Assembly: GCA_965646165.1 (NCBI GenBank)
Contig: CBFFYP010000014.1
Location: 3,280-67,279 of the forward strand
Length of the DNA: 64,000 bases
Source: MGBC114844 sp910585855
GTDB taxonomy: Bacteria; Bacillota; Clostridia; Lachnospirales; Lachnospiraceae
Reading direction: 5' to 3'
Notes under the pieces: generated by a model
The model's input: the letters and a program-made list of their open reading frames with translations, nothing else
Databases searched by the model: none
What the model was told of the DNA's origin: nothing
Program-made: the position numbers and the translations under genes
Shown: positions 1-10,035 of the stretch, one piece after another
How positions within the stretch are numbered: position 1 is the first letter of the stretch
Layout of the letters: every line of letters begins with the position of its first letter

Positions 1-330
1 AAGCACCTCTCCGTCTGCTCCTACATAAGCTATATCGGTATCGGTATAATACCCCTCAAACTGATAGCCATCCCTGCTTAAAGTCTGAACAGATGCTCCC
101 TTTTTCAAAGTCATCTCATAATAAGTATCATTCTCTATATAAAGCATTGCCTGATACTCTTTTTCTTCTTTCAACTGTTCCTTTGTATCCTCTTCTTTGC
201 TGGTTTGAACAATTTCCTCCGTTGTAGCAGCTAAATCAGAAGAATCCAAACTCTCCTTCTGAGAAGAACAGGAAACCAAAACCAAACACAATATACATAC
301 TGCTATTATCATTTGCATTTTTGCTTTCAT
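1..330 (-). CDS. Partial lipoprotein, C-terminus beyond window edge
   Basis: The reading frame is open from an ATG at 330 to the window edge, so only the first ~110 residues are present. A GAGGTG ribosome binding site lies about 9 bases upstream. The N-terminus (MKAKMQMIIAVCILCLVLVS followed by CSS) is a clear lipoprotein signal with the lipid-attachment cysteine near residue 21. A Ser/Thr/Glu-rich linker follows. Near the cut end, a stretch around GYQFEGYYTDTD resembles the InlB/Flg_new small repeat, but this is a weak match by eye. It probably sits on the outer face of the membrane. It is followed on the opposite side by another lipoprotein gene in the same direction. Function unknown. Confidence 0.7.
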   Translation of the reverse strand, partial: MKAKMQMIIAVCILCLVLVSCSSQKESLDSSDLAATTEEIVQTSKEEDTKEQLKEEKEYQAMLYIENDTYYEMTLKKGASVQTLSRDGYQFEGYYTDTDIAYVGADGEVL

Positions 331-359
331 CCTATCTTTCACCTCACTTCCTGCTCCCA

Positions 360-1724
360 TCAAGGTTTTTCCTTTGTGTTCTCATCTATATCTATATCCT
401 TACCCTTGCTCCTACTCTTACTCTTATTCTTACTCTTTCTCCAAAAAATCCAAACTTTTATCCCTAACTTCACCAGTACCAATAGACACAGCACTGCCGC
501 TGCCCGCAGCAGCCACTTTGCCGCCGTCTTTGTCCATGTATTTTGATTTTCAGGAACAATCTCCGGCAAAGTCACAATCTTTTCCCCAATTAAACTATCT
601 GTATTTACAGTATAAGTATGCCCCTCAAACATATATGTCACACGGATTGTTCGAAATTCCTCTATTCCGGTATATTCATAATCATGACTAAACCAAGTAT
701 CATTCATTGCATAGCGGTAACCATCCTTTTTCCCAAATGAAATCGCCCAGTCATAACTGTTTGCTGCCAACTGAAGCACTGCACTTTTCTCTTCCGAAAC
801 ATTCTGCTCTAAATCAGCATCCGCCAAACGATTAATTGTCTGATACTGATAAAAAAAACCATTACTTCTTTTACTCTCCTTTGCCGTCACCGTCACCTCA
901 TCTGGTGTCACTGCCTCCTCCCGGTGCAGTACCTCCGGCTCAATTCCACTGATACCATCCTTTTCCTTTCCCTGATACTGATAGTGCAGTTCATTATATT
1001 CTACATCCACCTGCAAAATATCCTCCGGTGTAAAAGGAATCCCCCGATCTTTATCAAAACAATTAAAAGCAAAATAGAAAAAAGAACGTTTATCCTCATC
1101 CATTTTCCCGGTATTATCTGTAATCTTATACCAAAGATCCCGAAAAGTTCCATTTTCCTTATTAAACTGATAAATACACTCAAATAACTTCCCCTGAAGA
1201 ATCACTTGATTTTGATATTCCAAACGAAACCGATATGCCTCTTCATCCATCCCCATATAACAAATCTGATTTTGATAATGTGTATAACGATCCATAAAAT
1301 CAAGCTGATTACAATAACCAATCTCTGTAATCTCATACTTCTGTTCAGGAGAAATATCCCCATTATAGAGTACATATTTCTGATAATATTCATCCACTTC
1401 CAAAAATTCCGGTATATAAGTAATCCCATTCATCACCAAACGATCAATCCGGTAAGCCTCTTTCTCAGTATCCTTTGGCATATTAAAATAAATATAAAAT
1501 ACATTCCCATCATTAATCATAGAGCAAACCTTTGTCAGTGCCAACGTATCATATCCCGGCTTCACTTCCAGCCCAAAATACTCAAAGTCCTCCTGTATAC
1601 TGCTTTCCTCCGTAATTGCAAAAGCTCTCTCCACACGGCTTTTTATCTCTTCCTGACTCTCATCCCCGGCTCTTTTTCCACACCCAATACAAAAAAACAA
1701 ACACAAAAGAAAAATCCCCCCCAT
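360..1724 (-). CDS. Lipoprotein with C-terminal membrane anchor, unknown function
   Basis: I place the start at the ATG at 1724 because the next residues (MGGIFLLCLFFCIGCGK) form a signal peptide with a lipobox ending in Cys; AGAGG lies about 8 bases upstream. The frame stays open to ATGs at 1859 and 1877, which would add a basic 45-51-residue extension. The ~380-residue body is acidic and rich in Tyr, with no motif I recognise. The C-terminus has one hydrophobic segment (LLRAAAVLCLLVLVKLGIKV) followed by a Lys/Ser-rich tail. It would be tethered at both ends and exposed outside the cell. It lies 29 bp upstream of the partial lipoprotein gene, so the two are probably cotranscribed. No function is proposed. 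Confidence 0.65.
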   Translation of the reverse strand: MGGIFLLCLFFCIGCGKRAGDESQEEIKSRVERAFAITEESSIQEDFEYFGLEVKPGYDTLALTKVCSMINDGNVFYIYFNMPKDTEKEAYRIDRLVMNGITYIPEFLEVDEYYQKYVLYNGDISPEQKYEITEIGYCNQLDFMDRYTHYQNQICYMGMDEEAYRFRLEYQNQVILQGKLFECIYQFNKENGTFRDLWYKITDNTGKMDEDKRSFFYFAFNCFDKDRGIPFTPEDILQVDVEYNELHYQYQGKEKDGISGIEPEVLHREEAVTPDEVTVTAKESKRSNGFFYQYQTINRLADADLEQNVSEEKSAVLQLAANSYDWAISFGKKDGYRYAMNDTWFSHDYEYTGIEEFRTIRVTYMFEGHTYTVNTDSLIGEKIVTLPEIVPENQNTWTKTAAKWLLRAAAVLCLLVLVKLGIKVWIFWRKSKNKSKSRSKGKDIDIDENTKEKP

Positions 1725-2027
1725 TTTCCAACCTCTGCTCCAATCAATCCCAATCTTTTCCAAATTTTTCCCTCTCCCACCCCAACAAACCATCCCCTTT
1801 TTTCCCCTGCATCCTCTGACAATCTTAAAATCCCTATCCTTTTTTCTCTCTCTATTCATATTTTCTCTCTCCCACATCCAAAATTGAAAAAGCAGACAAA
1901 TAAATATATGTATAAAAACACGGAAACAATGCTGGCATCGTTTCCGCAGAAAAACCTACCTTTTTATTTACTTTTATTATATACGATACAACTAAAAAAT
2001 CAAGAACTATCCTGTAGTTTTTAAAAG

Positions 2028-2120
2028 GGGGACGCCAAATTCTGGAACGTTGGGCATCCTACTGTTCCGATTTCCAAAAAGTCACTGCAGGCTGCCCAAC
2101 GTTCCAAAATTTGACTGTTT
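2028..2120 (+). repeat. Family B element, short internally deleted form
   Basis: It begins with GGGGACGCC. The left arm at 2037-2056 and right arm at 2093-2112 are inverted complements with one mismatch over 20 bases. Between them remain only the innermost family B pieces (CTGTTCCGATTTCCAAAAAG and TCACTGCAGGCTG). The multi-hairpin core seen in longer copies is gone. The arm sequence is unique to this copy. Confidence 0.75.
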
Positions 2121-2324
2121 TTTAATACCGAAGCAAAAAAATCGCAGACGTAATGGTAGAATATACCAAGATTTTCTGATATTGCAGATAAAAGACAAGT
2201 AATTGTCATAAGTAATTTCTTAACAATCCCTCCATTTGAAAAAAACAAAATCCTAATAACTCGTTTATAAACTGGTGTTTTGTATTTCATTATTTGTTAT
2301 AATTCTTTCATTCTAGAATACATA

Positions 2325-2423
2325 ACCGAAAACCGAAAGGTATTCTATGCAGATCGCCATTTCCCGTCAGCACTTAGACACTGTATTTTAGCGTCTTAGT
2401 ATCCGCTACAAGGAAATACTAAG
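2325..2423 (+). repeat. Family A element, degenerate half copy
   Basis: The family A core is recognisable (TTTCCCGTCAGCACTTAGAC, then GTATCCGCTACAAGGAAATA), preceded by a left arm containing CCGAAAACCGAAAGG. The right arm is missing, so the terminal stem cannot form. It is more diverged from the consensus than the copies at 37.7 and 57.8 kb, which suggests an old insertion. Confidence 0.65.
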
Positions 2424-2476
2424 ATCCTATTTAGTATCCCAATATATTCTGATTTTACAGCAAATATTTCGATGTC

Positions 2477-2842
2477 ATTCTTTTTTTTATTTTTCCGGAA
2501 TCAAGAAACAGCCAGATGCAAACCCCCTAGGCAGACTGCAGTGACTTTGGAAAAAAGTTAGAAGTTCTTGACTTCTGCCAGAAAACCTAAGATTTTTTGC
2601 ATATCCTGCTTCCATGCAGGGTATGCAAAAAAAGGGGCGTGTTTAGCCCGTATAAAAGGGAAGCTGTTTTGTTGCGGTAGATCACATCCTTTGGTATACC
2701 CGTTTTGTCTTGGCTGCAGTGAGGGCGAATTGCGCCCCGGTCTGTCCGGTTAGATGTGTTATCATGCAGAAGTCTTAGAACTTCTTACTTTTTGGAAACC
2801 GGAACAGCAGGATGCCTAGTGGGTTCGCATCTGGCGTCCTCT
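2477..2842 (-). repeat. Family B element, full length
   Basis: Arms at 2512-2533 and 2813-2834 are inverted complements over 22 bases with a few mismatches. The inner stem pairs GAAGTTCTTGACTTCTGCC with GCAGAAGTCTTAGAACTTC. Within the core are a hairpin of TTGCATA/TATGCAA type, a GGGCG/GCCC hairpin around GTGTTTA, GGGCGAATTGCGCCC and CCGGTCTGTCCGG. The GGACGCC end is at 2833-2840, 14-23 bases downstream of the stop of the dynamin-like gene at 2856. It is nearly identical to the copy at 62956-63318, in the same orientation. Confidence 0.85.
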
Positions 2843-2855
2843 TGGAAAAAATAAC

Positions 2856-5624
2856 TTACTCCAACTCTGAAATTTCTTCCATCAAAGCCCCTTCTCCAGA
2901 AAGCACATAATCCCAAATCTCAAAAAACTCTTTTGTCACACTATAAATATCCTGTATCAGCATCTTTTGTCTTTCCAAAGATTCGTTATTTAAATAATAC
3001 TTTTCCCGATCATCTATAATCGTAGTAAAAGTCTTAATATTCTCTTTACAAACATCACTCATATCGGAAAACTGCCGATCAAATTTATCCATAATATGTT
3101 CCATTTCCAAGACTACCTGATCTAAACCATCTTTTACACACTGCTGAAATTTCACATTATCCCTTACCAGATCACAAATAGAAGCATAAAAACGTTCTTT
3201 AAAATCTGCCTTATAGTTTTTCTCTGAAATCTCTTTGGTATAATATTCTACCCGTCCTGTCTGTTTATCTAAAAAATTTCGCCAAAGCTGATAAACCCAA
3301 TTCATCTTTCGATCTACCGCCAAACCCCGCAGTTTCCAAAGCCTATCTTTAATATCACTGCTTACTACAATTCCATTCATATTGAGATCGTTTTTTACCT
3401 TTGGCAGTCCAAAAGTAAAATCTGGTATCTCCGGTATATGAAACCGTGCATATTTTTCCAGTTTCTTTCTGCACTCTTCTGAAGCATCCTCAATTTGCTG
3501 CAGCCTTTTATTGATAATCTCTTCAATCTCTGTTTTAATTTGATCCACATTTTGCTGCTGCGTAAGCACCGCTTCTCCATAATAACTGCCGATTACATCT
3601 TCCGCTGCCTTTTTTAACAGTTTCTCAGAAACCAAGGTAGAAGCAACGGCATCCAAATCGCCCTTTTCGATTTTTCCCCCTTTTGTCTTTTCCCGAATCC
3701 CTTCTACAAAATCTCTATAAGTCTGATCCTGAATTACTTTAAAAAACTGATCGGTCATCTCTAAATCACTGGGCAGATTTTCTTTATTTTTTCGAATATT
3801 TTCTGTTACACCCTGTTTTACTGCCTCAAATCCAACAGTGCCTCCGGCTTTCTTTGCATAGCTTTCGATTACACCGGAATCTGTCACCAATGCCAAATCT
3901 GCCTCTGTAATCCGATCCATCAATATTTCATCTGTATTTTTTTTAAATTCATTGATAATCTCCGTAATACTATTGATCTGATCCTGATTGAGATGAATCA
4001 GTTGTTCAATATTATCGGTATAATCAATCACTGACTGAAGCTGCTTTATCTGCATATCAATTACTGCAGCTACATTATTGATAATTTCTTCCCGTGCCTT
4101 TGTACAAATGACATAGGATACATAATTTAATAAATCAGGAATCCCACTTCGCTGTTTTAGTGTCTTTGCCGTCACCCCTATAATATTATGACAGGAATCC
4201 ATAAAGCCAACCTGTCCGTCTAACCATGCAAGCTGCTCCCTATATTTTGGAAACCTTTTCTTTATTGGACGGATATCTGAATATAAATCATTGGATTCGG
4301 AAAAGATTCTTCCGCATCCTTTTTCACATTCTATTGTACGGAAGTACTGCAAAGCAGAGGTTGCAAAAATAATACAGTCTTTATAGTCACTATTAATCTC
4401 GCCTAAGCGGTTTCGAATATAATCAATCGACTTAATCGTTGATTTTGCTGTATTGGTATCGGTATATACCGTGTCCATTTTATTGATTACAAAAATCAAA
4501 GATAAAAATTTTCCGCTTTTGGTAAACTCTTCTTTAATTTTTCTCAGATATGCCTCTTCGGAAGTCGTCAGATGCTTGGTAAAATCAATCGCAAAAATTG
4601 CTACATCACACTTCTTTATCGCCTCCACTGCTGAAAAAGCCAAATCCATTCCTGCCGCATCTGGACCGGGCGTATCAAAAACAGTAAAACTTTCAAAACG
4701 ATTGCCCTCTGTCACATATGCAATTTCCATATCCTCCATTTTATAGTTATGTTCCTGATCTTCTTGTGCCTTTTTAAACTCAGTATCTATTCTGCTATAC
4801 AGTTCCTCTGCCGTATCATAAATACTTTCTTCTTTTTTATAAAATAAATGATACTTTTCATCTTCGCTTTTTTTATAAATACAAGTATTCGGAGTTGCCA
4901 ATTCCAAACTAGTAGGAGCTAATTCTTCTCCCAACATACTGTTAATAATCATGCTTTTGCCTGTCTTTTTTGAAGCGGCAACCGCAATCTTCATTTCTAC
5001 TCCTTTAGCTTTCTCCAAATTTTCCAAAATCGTTTCACAATTTTGGATTACCTTCTCTAGTTTTTCTAAAAATTCTTTTTGTTCCTCTTTTATCGTATCT
5101 TCTGAAATTTCAGAGTATTTCTTTTTAAGGAATTCAAGCTGCTCGACTGATTGGCTGACTGCAAATGACAAATCATTGCTTTTATCCATAAACCGTTTGA
5201 TTCTTTCTTCATCCTTTGCTTCGGATTTCATTAAAATATTAACAGAAGAAACCGGATAGCCGATATAAATTAACTGCTGCACAATATCTGCCAGCACCGT
5301 ACGTTCCTGATGATTTACAATAATCCTACAGGGTATGGTTTTATCCAATTTTTCTATTAATTGACTGATACAAGACAGATTACAGCCTTCCGATTCTTTC
5401 TTATCGAAATAAGTCAGATCCAAATTCTGCTTCTCATAACAAACTTTAAAATTATATAAAAAATCATTGCTTAAGCCGTTGCTTTTTAAACTATCAATAT
5501 AAGCAAACAGCTTGATCTGCGGATGGGTAAAAACAAATACTACTTCAGGATCTTCTTCTAGTGCGGCTATTATCATGCCAATATCATTCTGTATCTTTTT
5601 TCCACTTAAAAAAACATACTTCAT
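2856..5624 (-). CDS. Dynamin-like large GTPase with extra N-terminal domain
   Basis: A 922-residue protein. Residues 1-135 form an alpha/beta-looking domain unlike a standard dynamin N-terminus. Residues 140-210 are helical. The GTPase domain follows: P-loop AASKKTGKS at 216-224, with Ala where the first Gly is usual; a conserved Thr near 244; DTPG at 317-320; NKMD at 381-384. The rest is long helical stalk with coiled-coil character. This order fits the bacterial dynamin-like family, whose members bind and remodel or tether membranes using GTP. The stop is 14 bp from a family B repeat. The partner GTPase gene ends only 15 bp upstream, so both are read as one unit, as is usual for bacterial dynamin pairs that form hetero-oligomers. 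Start supported by AGAGGAAG upstream. The exact role is inferred. Confidence 0.85.
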   Translation of the reverse strand: MKYVFLSGKKIQNDIGMIIAALEEDPEVVFVFTHPQIKLFAYIDSLKSNGLSNDFLYNFKVCYEKQNLDLTYFDKKESEGCNLSCISQLIEKLDKTIPCRIIVNHQERTVLADIVQQLIYIGYPVSSVNILMKSEAKDEERIKRFMDKSNDLSFAVSQSVEQLEFLKKKYSEISEDTIKEEQKEFLEKLEKVIQNCETILENLEKAKGVEMKIAVAASKKTGKSMIINSMLGEELAPTSLELATPNTCIYKKSEDEKYHLFYKKEESIYDTAEELYSRIDTEFKKAQEDQEHNYKMEDMEIAYVTEGNRFESFTVFDTPGPDAAGMDLAFSAVEAIKKCDVAIFAIDFTKHLTTSEEAYLRKIKEEFTKSGKFLSLIFVINKMDTVYTDTNTAKSTIKSIDYIRNRLGEINSDYKDCIIFATSALQYFRTIECEKGCGRIFSESNDLYSDIRPIKKRFPKYREQLAWLDGQVGFMDSCHNIIGVTAKTLKQRSGIPDLLNYVSYVICTKAREEIINNVAAVIDMQIKQLQSVIDYTDNIEQLIHLNQDQINSITEIINEFKKNTDEILMDRITEADLALVTDSGVIESYAKKAGGTVGFEAVKQGVTENIRKNKENLPSDLEMTDQFFKVIQDQTYRDFVEGIREKTKGGKIEKGDLDAVASTLVSEKLLKKAAEDVIGSYYGEAVLTQQQNVDQIKTEIEEIINKRLQQIEDASEECRKKLEKYARFHIPEIPDFTFGLPKVKNDLNMNGIVVSSDIKDRLWKLRGLAVDRKMNWVYQLWRNFLDKQTGRVEYYTKEISEKNYKADFKERFYASICDLVRDNVKFQQCVKDGLDQVVLEMEHIMDKFDRQFSDMSDVCKENIKTFTTIIDDREKYYLNNESLERQKMLIQDIYSVTKEFFEIWDYVLSGEGALMEEISELE

Positions 5625-5639
5625 AAAACTTCCTCTTTC

Positions 5640-8246
5640 CTATTGTGTACTATTAATTGTGGCAATGATTTTATTAATCTCCATCATAAAGGCAGACTTC
5701 ATCTTTCTCTCTGCCTCCGCACGATCCAAATTATCAAACTCTTCCGCCTTGATAAATTCAATATTATTAGAAACAAAGGCATTAAACTCCTTGCTTTCAA
5801 TCCATGAAATCACATACTCGATTGACTTTACTTCTCGTGCAACAAATGACTTTTCTATATTGATTGCTCTGATAAATGCATGAAGAAGCACATCTCTTAA
5901 AATATCAATATCACAGGCAAAATCTCTTTTCATATCTTCATAAGTCCGATTGCTTCTAAGCTTTGCAAAATAATTGGCATATGCCTTTTTAAATTCTGTC
6001 GGATTAGAAAGATCCGCCTGAATCGCATTGTTTTCTTCCTCTTCCGGCAATTCCTTTACAATTCTTTGCAGCAGCATACTTACTTTTGCCGAAATAGTAG
6101 TCTGATTTTCATTTTCCACATCGCAGTCTTCTAAAATATCTGTAATAATCTGATCACATTTTTCATAATCTCTTTTTACAATCGTTGTAATCAATTTCAA
6201 ATTCATCGGCGAAAGTTCTTTTAATCCGGTAATCATCTTTACTGTATCTGCTAATTCCTTTGTCTTTTGCTCACAGGATTCCTTGTTCGAGGAACGATTA
6301 TAATCATGAAACAGCAGCAAATTACAAAGAATCTGATCTTTTGGTGCTTTGTGTATATAATCTAATTTATTCTCTTCTTTTAAATCAGGATTATAAAATA
6401 CAGAAAAACTAAAGAAATTATCCATTTCTGGAACAAATTTATTATATCGTTCTTCTGAATACGTACATTGTATCAATATTTCATAAATATCTCTGGAAAA
6501 TCGCTCTATTAAGCTTTGATAATATCCCTCATCTGTACCGCCGGTAATTTTATTGGAAAACTTTTCTTCTAATTGTGTATAAATTTTATTATAATAAGGC
6601 GAGGTATTGGAAAGATTCATTGCTTCCATCACAATCGACATAATATCCCCATGACATTTTATATGATTTTCTACTGAAATCGCCATAATTGCATGGAAAA
6701 AATCATGATACATCTTTTCAAACTTCTCTCTGCGCAGCGGTGCTTCAATCGTTTGCGGTGCTTCATGTTCTGTTACACTAGAAATATAACATTTATGTGC
6801 TTTCTTTAATTCTTCTTCTGTAATCTGATAATTTTCTACTGTAATTGTATTTAAAATATATTCAGCAATTCCCTTTGACAGCGGCTTTTCTGACTGCATC
6901 TTCCCTCTTACAATATCATCTCGGTAGGACTGCAGATTCTTTACCACCTTTTCAATAAATTCACTTTTAAAATTCAATGCCAAATCAATTTTATCTCCTG
7001 TTGCAAAATCCTCCGTTTCCGAAACGGCATATCTTTTATTGACTTCCTCAAATGCAGCCGAAAGTGCACCTTTGATCTTATTGATACGTCTTTTAAACAC
7101 TTCAAAACGGCAGGTTCGATTATATTCCTCTAAAGCCATACGTATATCATTGATTCCGTCTTCTAATCCTCTCATCTTTAACGGGCTGATATAGTCATTG
7201 CTTTTATCTTCCGGCGGCAGCTTTCCGATTTTTTGCAGATGTGCATTAGAAGAACCAAAAAATATCCTGTCCTTATACTTTTCATCTAATATATTTCTTT
7301 TTGTAATCCATTCCTCATAGGTAATCTCTTTATTTTTTGAAATATTTGCCCGATCGGCTTTATTCGCAAATACAAATAATTTATCATTTAAAACCGTACC
7401 GTCATTGTCACACTCTCGAAAGATATCTAATACCTCCCCTGTCAGACTTGGTTCATCTGCTTTTGCTATAATTACAATCGCATCTGCACTTTTCATTCTG
7501 GCACGGGTTTGCTGCTGATGCATCTCAGTTGGAGAATTAAAGCCCGGAATATCATAGATCAAAGCATTCGGCATTTTTTCTAATAATCTCGATCCAATCG
7601 TAATCTCCTTTACCGCAATCGCTTTGCTTGGTTCTTTAATAAATCCCTTAAATTCTTCAAATGCCTCCCCGCTAAACTGCTTTGTGGGATTTCCCAGATA
7701 ATTTAGAATATTTTGTTTATTATCAATCGTATCTAAGATATCTTGATTTAATGTACTGCCATATAACTTCTGACTGTTGGTATCTAATTTCTGGAACAGC
7801 TGCTCATACTGCTGTCTTGTCATCAATTCAAATGCATATTTTTCAGAATTTGCAATTCCTATTTTCTTCAATTTATCCGAAAAATTTCTTGCAAATTCTT
7901 CCTTTGTATAAAAAGAAATCTCCGCAATATCTGCTTCATTATAAGCAATACAGGTAGAAGTATACGTGCAGCGTCCCTGATCGGTCGGAAGCAGGCTATT
8001 TTCGATAAAAGCATTGGAAAAAGAACTTTTCCCTGCTTTTTCCAAACCAACAATGGCAATTTCAAACTCATTATTTTTTAGTTTATGAAACAGTTTCTCC
8101 GAATCTGTTTTCCATTCAACCAACTTTTCCCTTAACGTATCCGCCATGATGGAATAACTATCCATACTCAGTATATTAGAAATCCCGTTGATAATCACTT
8201 CCAATATCCGAATATACTTTAACTTCTCAATTTCCCAACTTCCCAT
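5640..8246 (-). CDS. Dynamin-like large GTPase, partner of the adjacent one
   Basis: I choose the ATG at 8246 (868 residues): AGGAA lies 8 bases upstream, whereas an upstream in-frame ATG at 8279 has no good site. GTPase motifs are all present: P-loop GLEKAGKSS at about 67-75, a Thr-rich G2 region near 95, DIPG at 232-235 and NKAD at 295-298. A long helical region follows, with little similarity by eye to the partner's stalk. The canonical P-loop contrasts with the altered one next door, so this subunit may be the better GTP binder. It is first in a two-gene operon driven by the promoter at 8650-8677. In the dynamin family such pairs act at the cytoplasmic membrane; here that is inference. 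Confidence 0.85.
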   Translation of the reverse strand: MGSWEIEKLKYIRILEVIINGISNILSMDSYSIMADTLREKLVEWKTDSEKLFHKLKNNEFEIAIVGLEKAGKSSFSNAFIENSLLPTDQGRCTYTSTCIAYNEADIAEISFYTKEEFARNFSDKLKKIGIANSEKYAFELMTRQQYEQLFQKLDTNSQKLYGSTLNQDILDTIDNKQNILNYLGNPTKQFSGEAFEEFKGFIKEPSKAIAVKEITIGSRLLEKMPNALIYDIPGFNSPTEMHQQQTRARMKSADAIVIIAKADEPSLTGEVLDIFRECDNDGTVLNDKLFVFANKADRANISKNKEITYEEWITKRNILDEKYKDRIFFGSSNAHLQKIGKLPPEDKSNDYISPLKMRGLEDGINDIRMALEEYNRTCRFEVFKRRINKIKGALSAAFEEVNKRYAVSETEDFATGDKIDLALNFKSEFIEKVVKNLQSYRDDIVRGKMQSEKPLSKGIAEYILNTITVENYQITEEELKKAHKCYISSVTEHEAPQTIEAPLRREKFEKMYHDFFHAIMAISVENHIKCHGDIMSIVMEAMNLSNTSPYYNKIYTQLEEKFSNKITGGTDEGYYQSLIERFSRDIYEILIQCTYSEERYNKFVPEMDNFFSFSVFYNPDLKEENKLDYIHKAPKDQILCNLLLFHDYNRSSNKESCEQKTKELADTVKMITGLKELSPMNLKLITTIVKRDYEKCDQIITDILEDCDVENENQTTISAKVSMLLQRIVKELPEEEENNAIQADLSNPTEFKKAYANYFAKLRSNRTYEDMKRDFACDIDILRDVLLHAFIRAINIEKSFVAREVKSIEYVISWIESKEFNAFVSNNIEFIKAEEFDNLDRAEAERKMKSAFMMEINKIIATINSTQ

Positions 8247-8649
8247 AAAAAGTATTCCTGCTACGAAAAACAAACGCATCCTGCATTGATATTGTTTACA
8301 AGCGTAAGTTTCTCTTTTTTCTAGCTTTTCCTTTCCTAATATTTTCTATTAATTTATTTCCCGTAAATTGGCAGAATATCTAAATTCTTATGTAAAAATG
8401 TATTTTAAAAATCCTTAACTGCATGTCCTTTTTCCGTAAAATACGCATATCAGAAGAGAGATCTACATCAGAACCATCCGAACTTACATTTTCTTGCCAG
8501 AGTAGAAAGATACAAAACCCAGCAGTGAAAAACCAGTCGAAAATAATATTCCTCTATAAACCTCTCCTCTGATTCAAGTCATTTTATTGTTTCATACACT
8601 TTTGCAAACTTTTTAGACTCGCTTATTTACAGGTCTTTCTAACTAGAAA

Positions 8650-8677
8650 TATATAACAAAACCTACCTATTTGTCAA
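8650..8677 (-). promoter_or_regulatory. Likely sigma-A promoter of the dynamin pair
   Basis: On the minus strand, TTGACA (8677-8672), a 16-base spacer and TATATA (8655-8650) match the housekeeping consensus well. It would give a leader of about 390 bases before the GTPase start at 8246. I see no other gene or clear hairpin between 8280 and 8645; that stretch is plain AT-rich DNA. Confidence 0.6.
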
Positions 8678-8810
8678 GACATATCTTTTACAAAAGCGAA
8701 TCTATCGCCCTATTTTACCAGAATTTTTACTTCCAAATTTTGGAATATATATATTTAAAAAATCTTATATTTTATAATAGTTTCTGATAATTTTTGTAAA
8801 CCTGTCACAG

Positions 8811-8970
8811 GAGGCTGAAATGGAAAGGAAGGTCTATTCCGAGTCCGCTTTCGCTTAGCATTTCCTATTTTCATAACGGACACATAAGGCACGAAAACAC
8901 AACAATACCGTGCCTAAGTGCCGATGGGAAATGATGACCCTTCATAGACCTTCCTTTCCATTTCAGCTAT
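8811..8970 (+). repeat. Family A element, full length
   Basis: Left arm 8814-8837 and right arm 8944-8967 are perfect inverted complements over 24 bases. The core carries the family A landmarks TTCGCTTAGCATTTCC, CGGACACATAAGGCACG and CGTGCCTAAGTGCC. The inner hairpin here is GGCACG/CGTGCC. It lies in the gap between the dynamin promoter and the WYL gene. Confidence 0.85.
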
Positions 8971-9005
8971 AGCTGGCAACAGAATAAAACAAAAACTTTC
9001 CTTTT

Positions 9006-9953
9006 CTAATTTAAACGTTCAATCTCATCTCCCTGACTTCGCAGCCACATATCAATTCCACTTCCAAATACCTCTGCACTAATTGTATATACTCCATTCT
9101 CTTCTGAAAGAATCTTTGCTGTCGGTAAGCGATCCTGTACATTTTCTATATTGTCGCCATAATAGCGAAACTTTACTCTTTGAAGCTTTCCGCCATACAT
9201 AAACTGAATTCGTTTTCTAAATTCGCCTTCCTGAAAACGATCTTTATATGGAATATGAAACTTTTCATTCAATACTTTTAACTTTTTAATTCGATCTATC
9301 CGATAGATCGTAGGAAAGGAATCATTCAGAACATCAAAGCGTTTCTGTACTTCTTCATCATCAATAAATGCTGTTAAATAAAAATAATATTCTGAAAACA
9401 TAATTGCTGCTGGTTTCAATTTGCGCTTTACCATTCCCTTTTTTTTATTATATTCCACTTCAATATAATTATGTCCCTGTATTGCCTGTCCAATATCCCA
9501 CATCATATCCATAAATTTTACGCCATGTTTTAGTTCTACATAATAATATTCTTCATTCCTAATCAAATCTTTTATCATCTTCTGATCATCCTTTGGTACA
9601 CAGCAAGAAATCAGCTTCGCAAGCATGATTTTCATTTCTTCTTTTATAAACGCTCTACTGTCTAATAAAATTTTACACAATGCCAGAATTTCACTATTTG
9701 TAAATTTCGTTTTTGATATATGTTCTAAACAATATCCTTTTTTTCTGGGGTCATAAATCACTGAATCAACATATCCTTTTCTTTTTGTTTGCCAATCTAA
9801 AAAACTTCTAATATCATCAATATCTCTTTGTATACTTCTTTTCGTTACATTATACTCCTCTGCTGCCTTTGCCTTATTTATCGAACGTCCTTCCATTAAA
9901 CCAGTATAAATCCCAAGAACACGTTTTATTTTATCTTTTCCTTCACTTTTCAT
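9006..9953 (-). CDS. HTH-WYL transcriptional regulator
   Basis: 315 residues. An N-terminal winged helix of the HTH_11 kind occupies about residues 8-55 (recognition region VTKRSIQRDIDDI), followed by a WYL domain from about 140 and a C-terminal WCX-like extension. WYL proteins bind ligands, often nucleotides or nucleic acid fragments, and commonly regulate defence and stress modules. It is last in the operon read from 15188, after an 82-bp gap, and sits just before the dynamin promoter region. A second WYL protein of the same layout is at 19608. ATG at 9953 has GGAGG upstream. What it regulates is inferred from position only. Confidence 0.85.
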   Translation of the reverse strand: MKSEGKDKIKRVLGIYTGLMEGRSINKAKAAEEYNVTKRSIQRDIDDIRSFLDWQTKRKGYVDSVIYDPRKKGYCLEHISKTKFTNSEILALCKILLDSRAFIKEEMKIMLAKLISCCVPKDDQKMIKDLIRNEEYYYVELKHGVKFMDMMWDIGQAIQGHNYIEVEYNKKKGMVKRKLKPAAIMFSEYYFYLTAFIDDEEVQKRFDVLNDSFPTIYRIDRIKKLKVLNEKFHIPYKDRFQEGEFRKRIQFMYGGKLQRVKFRYYGDNIENVQDRLPTAKILSEENGVYTISAEVFGSGIDMWLRSQGDEIERLN

Positions 9954-10035
9954 AATGCCTCCATTTTTTTACATAATCTGTCCTTTCCGACATCCTTAAA
10001 GTAACGAAATTATTTCTTCTCTTTTACTTCTACTT

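Noticed and set aside
313..691. Plus-strand open frames opposite the lipoprotein genes
   Set aside because: They are antisense shadows with low-complexity Ser/Leu/Tyr content and no ribosome sites.
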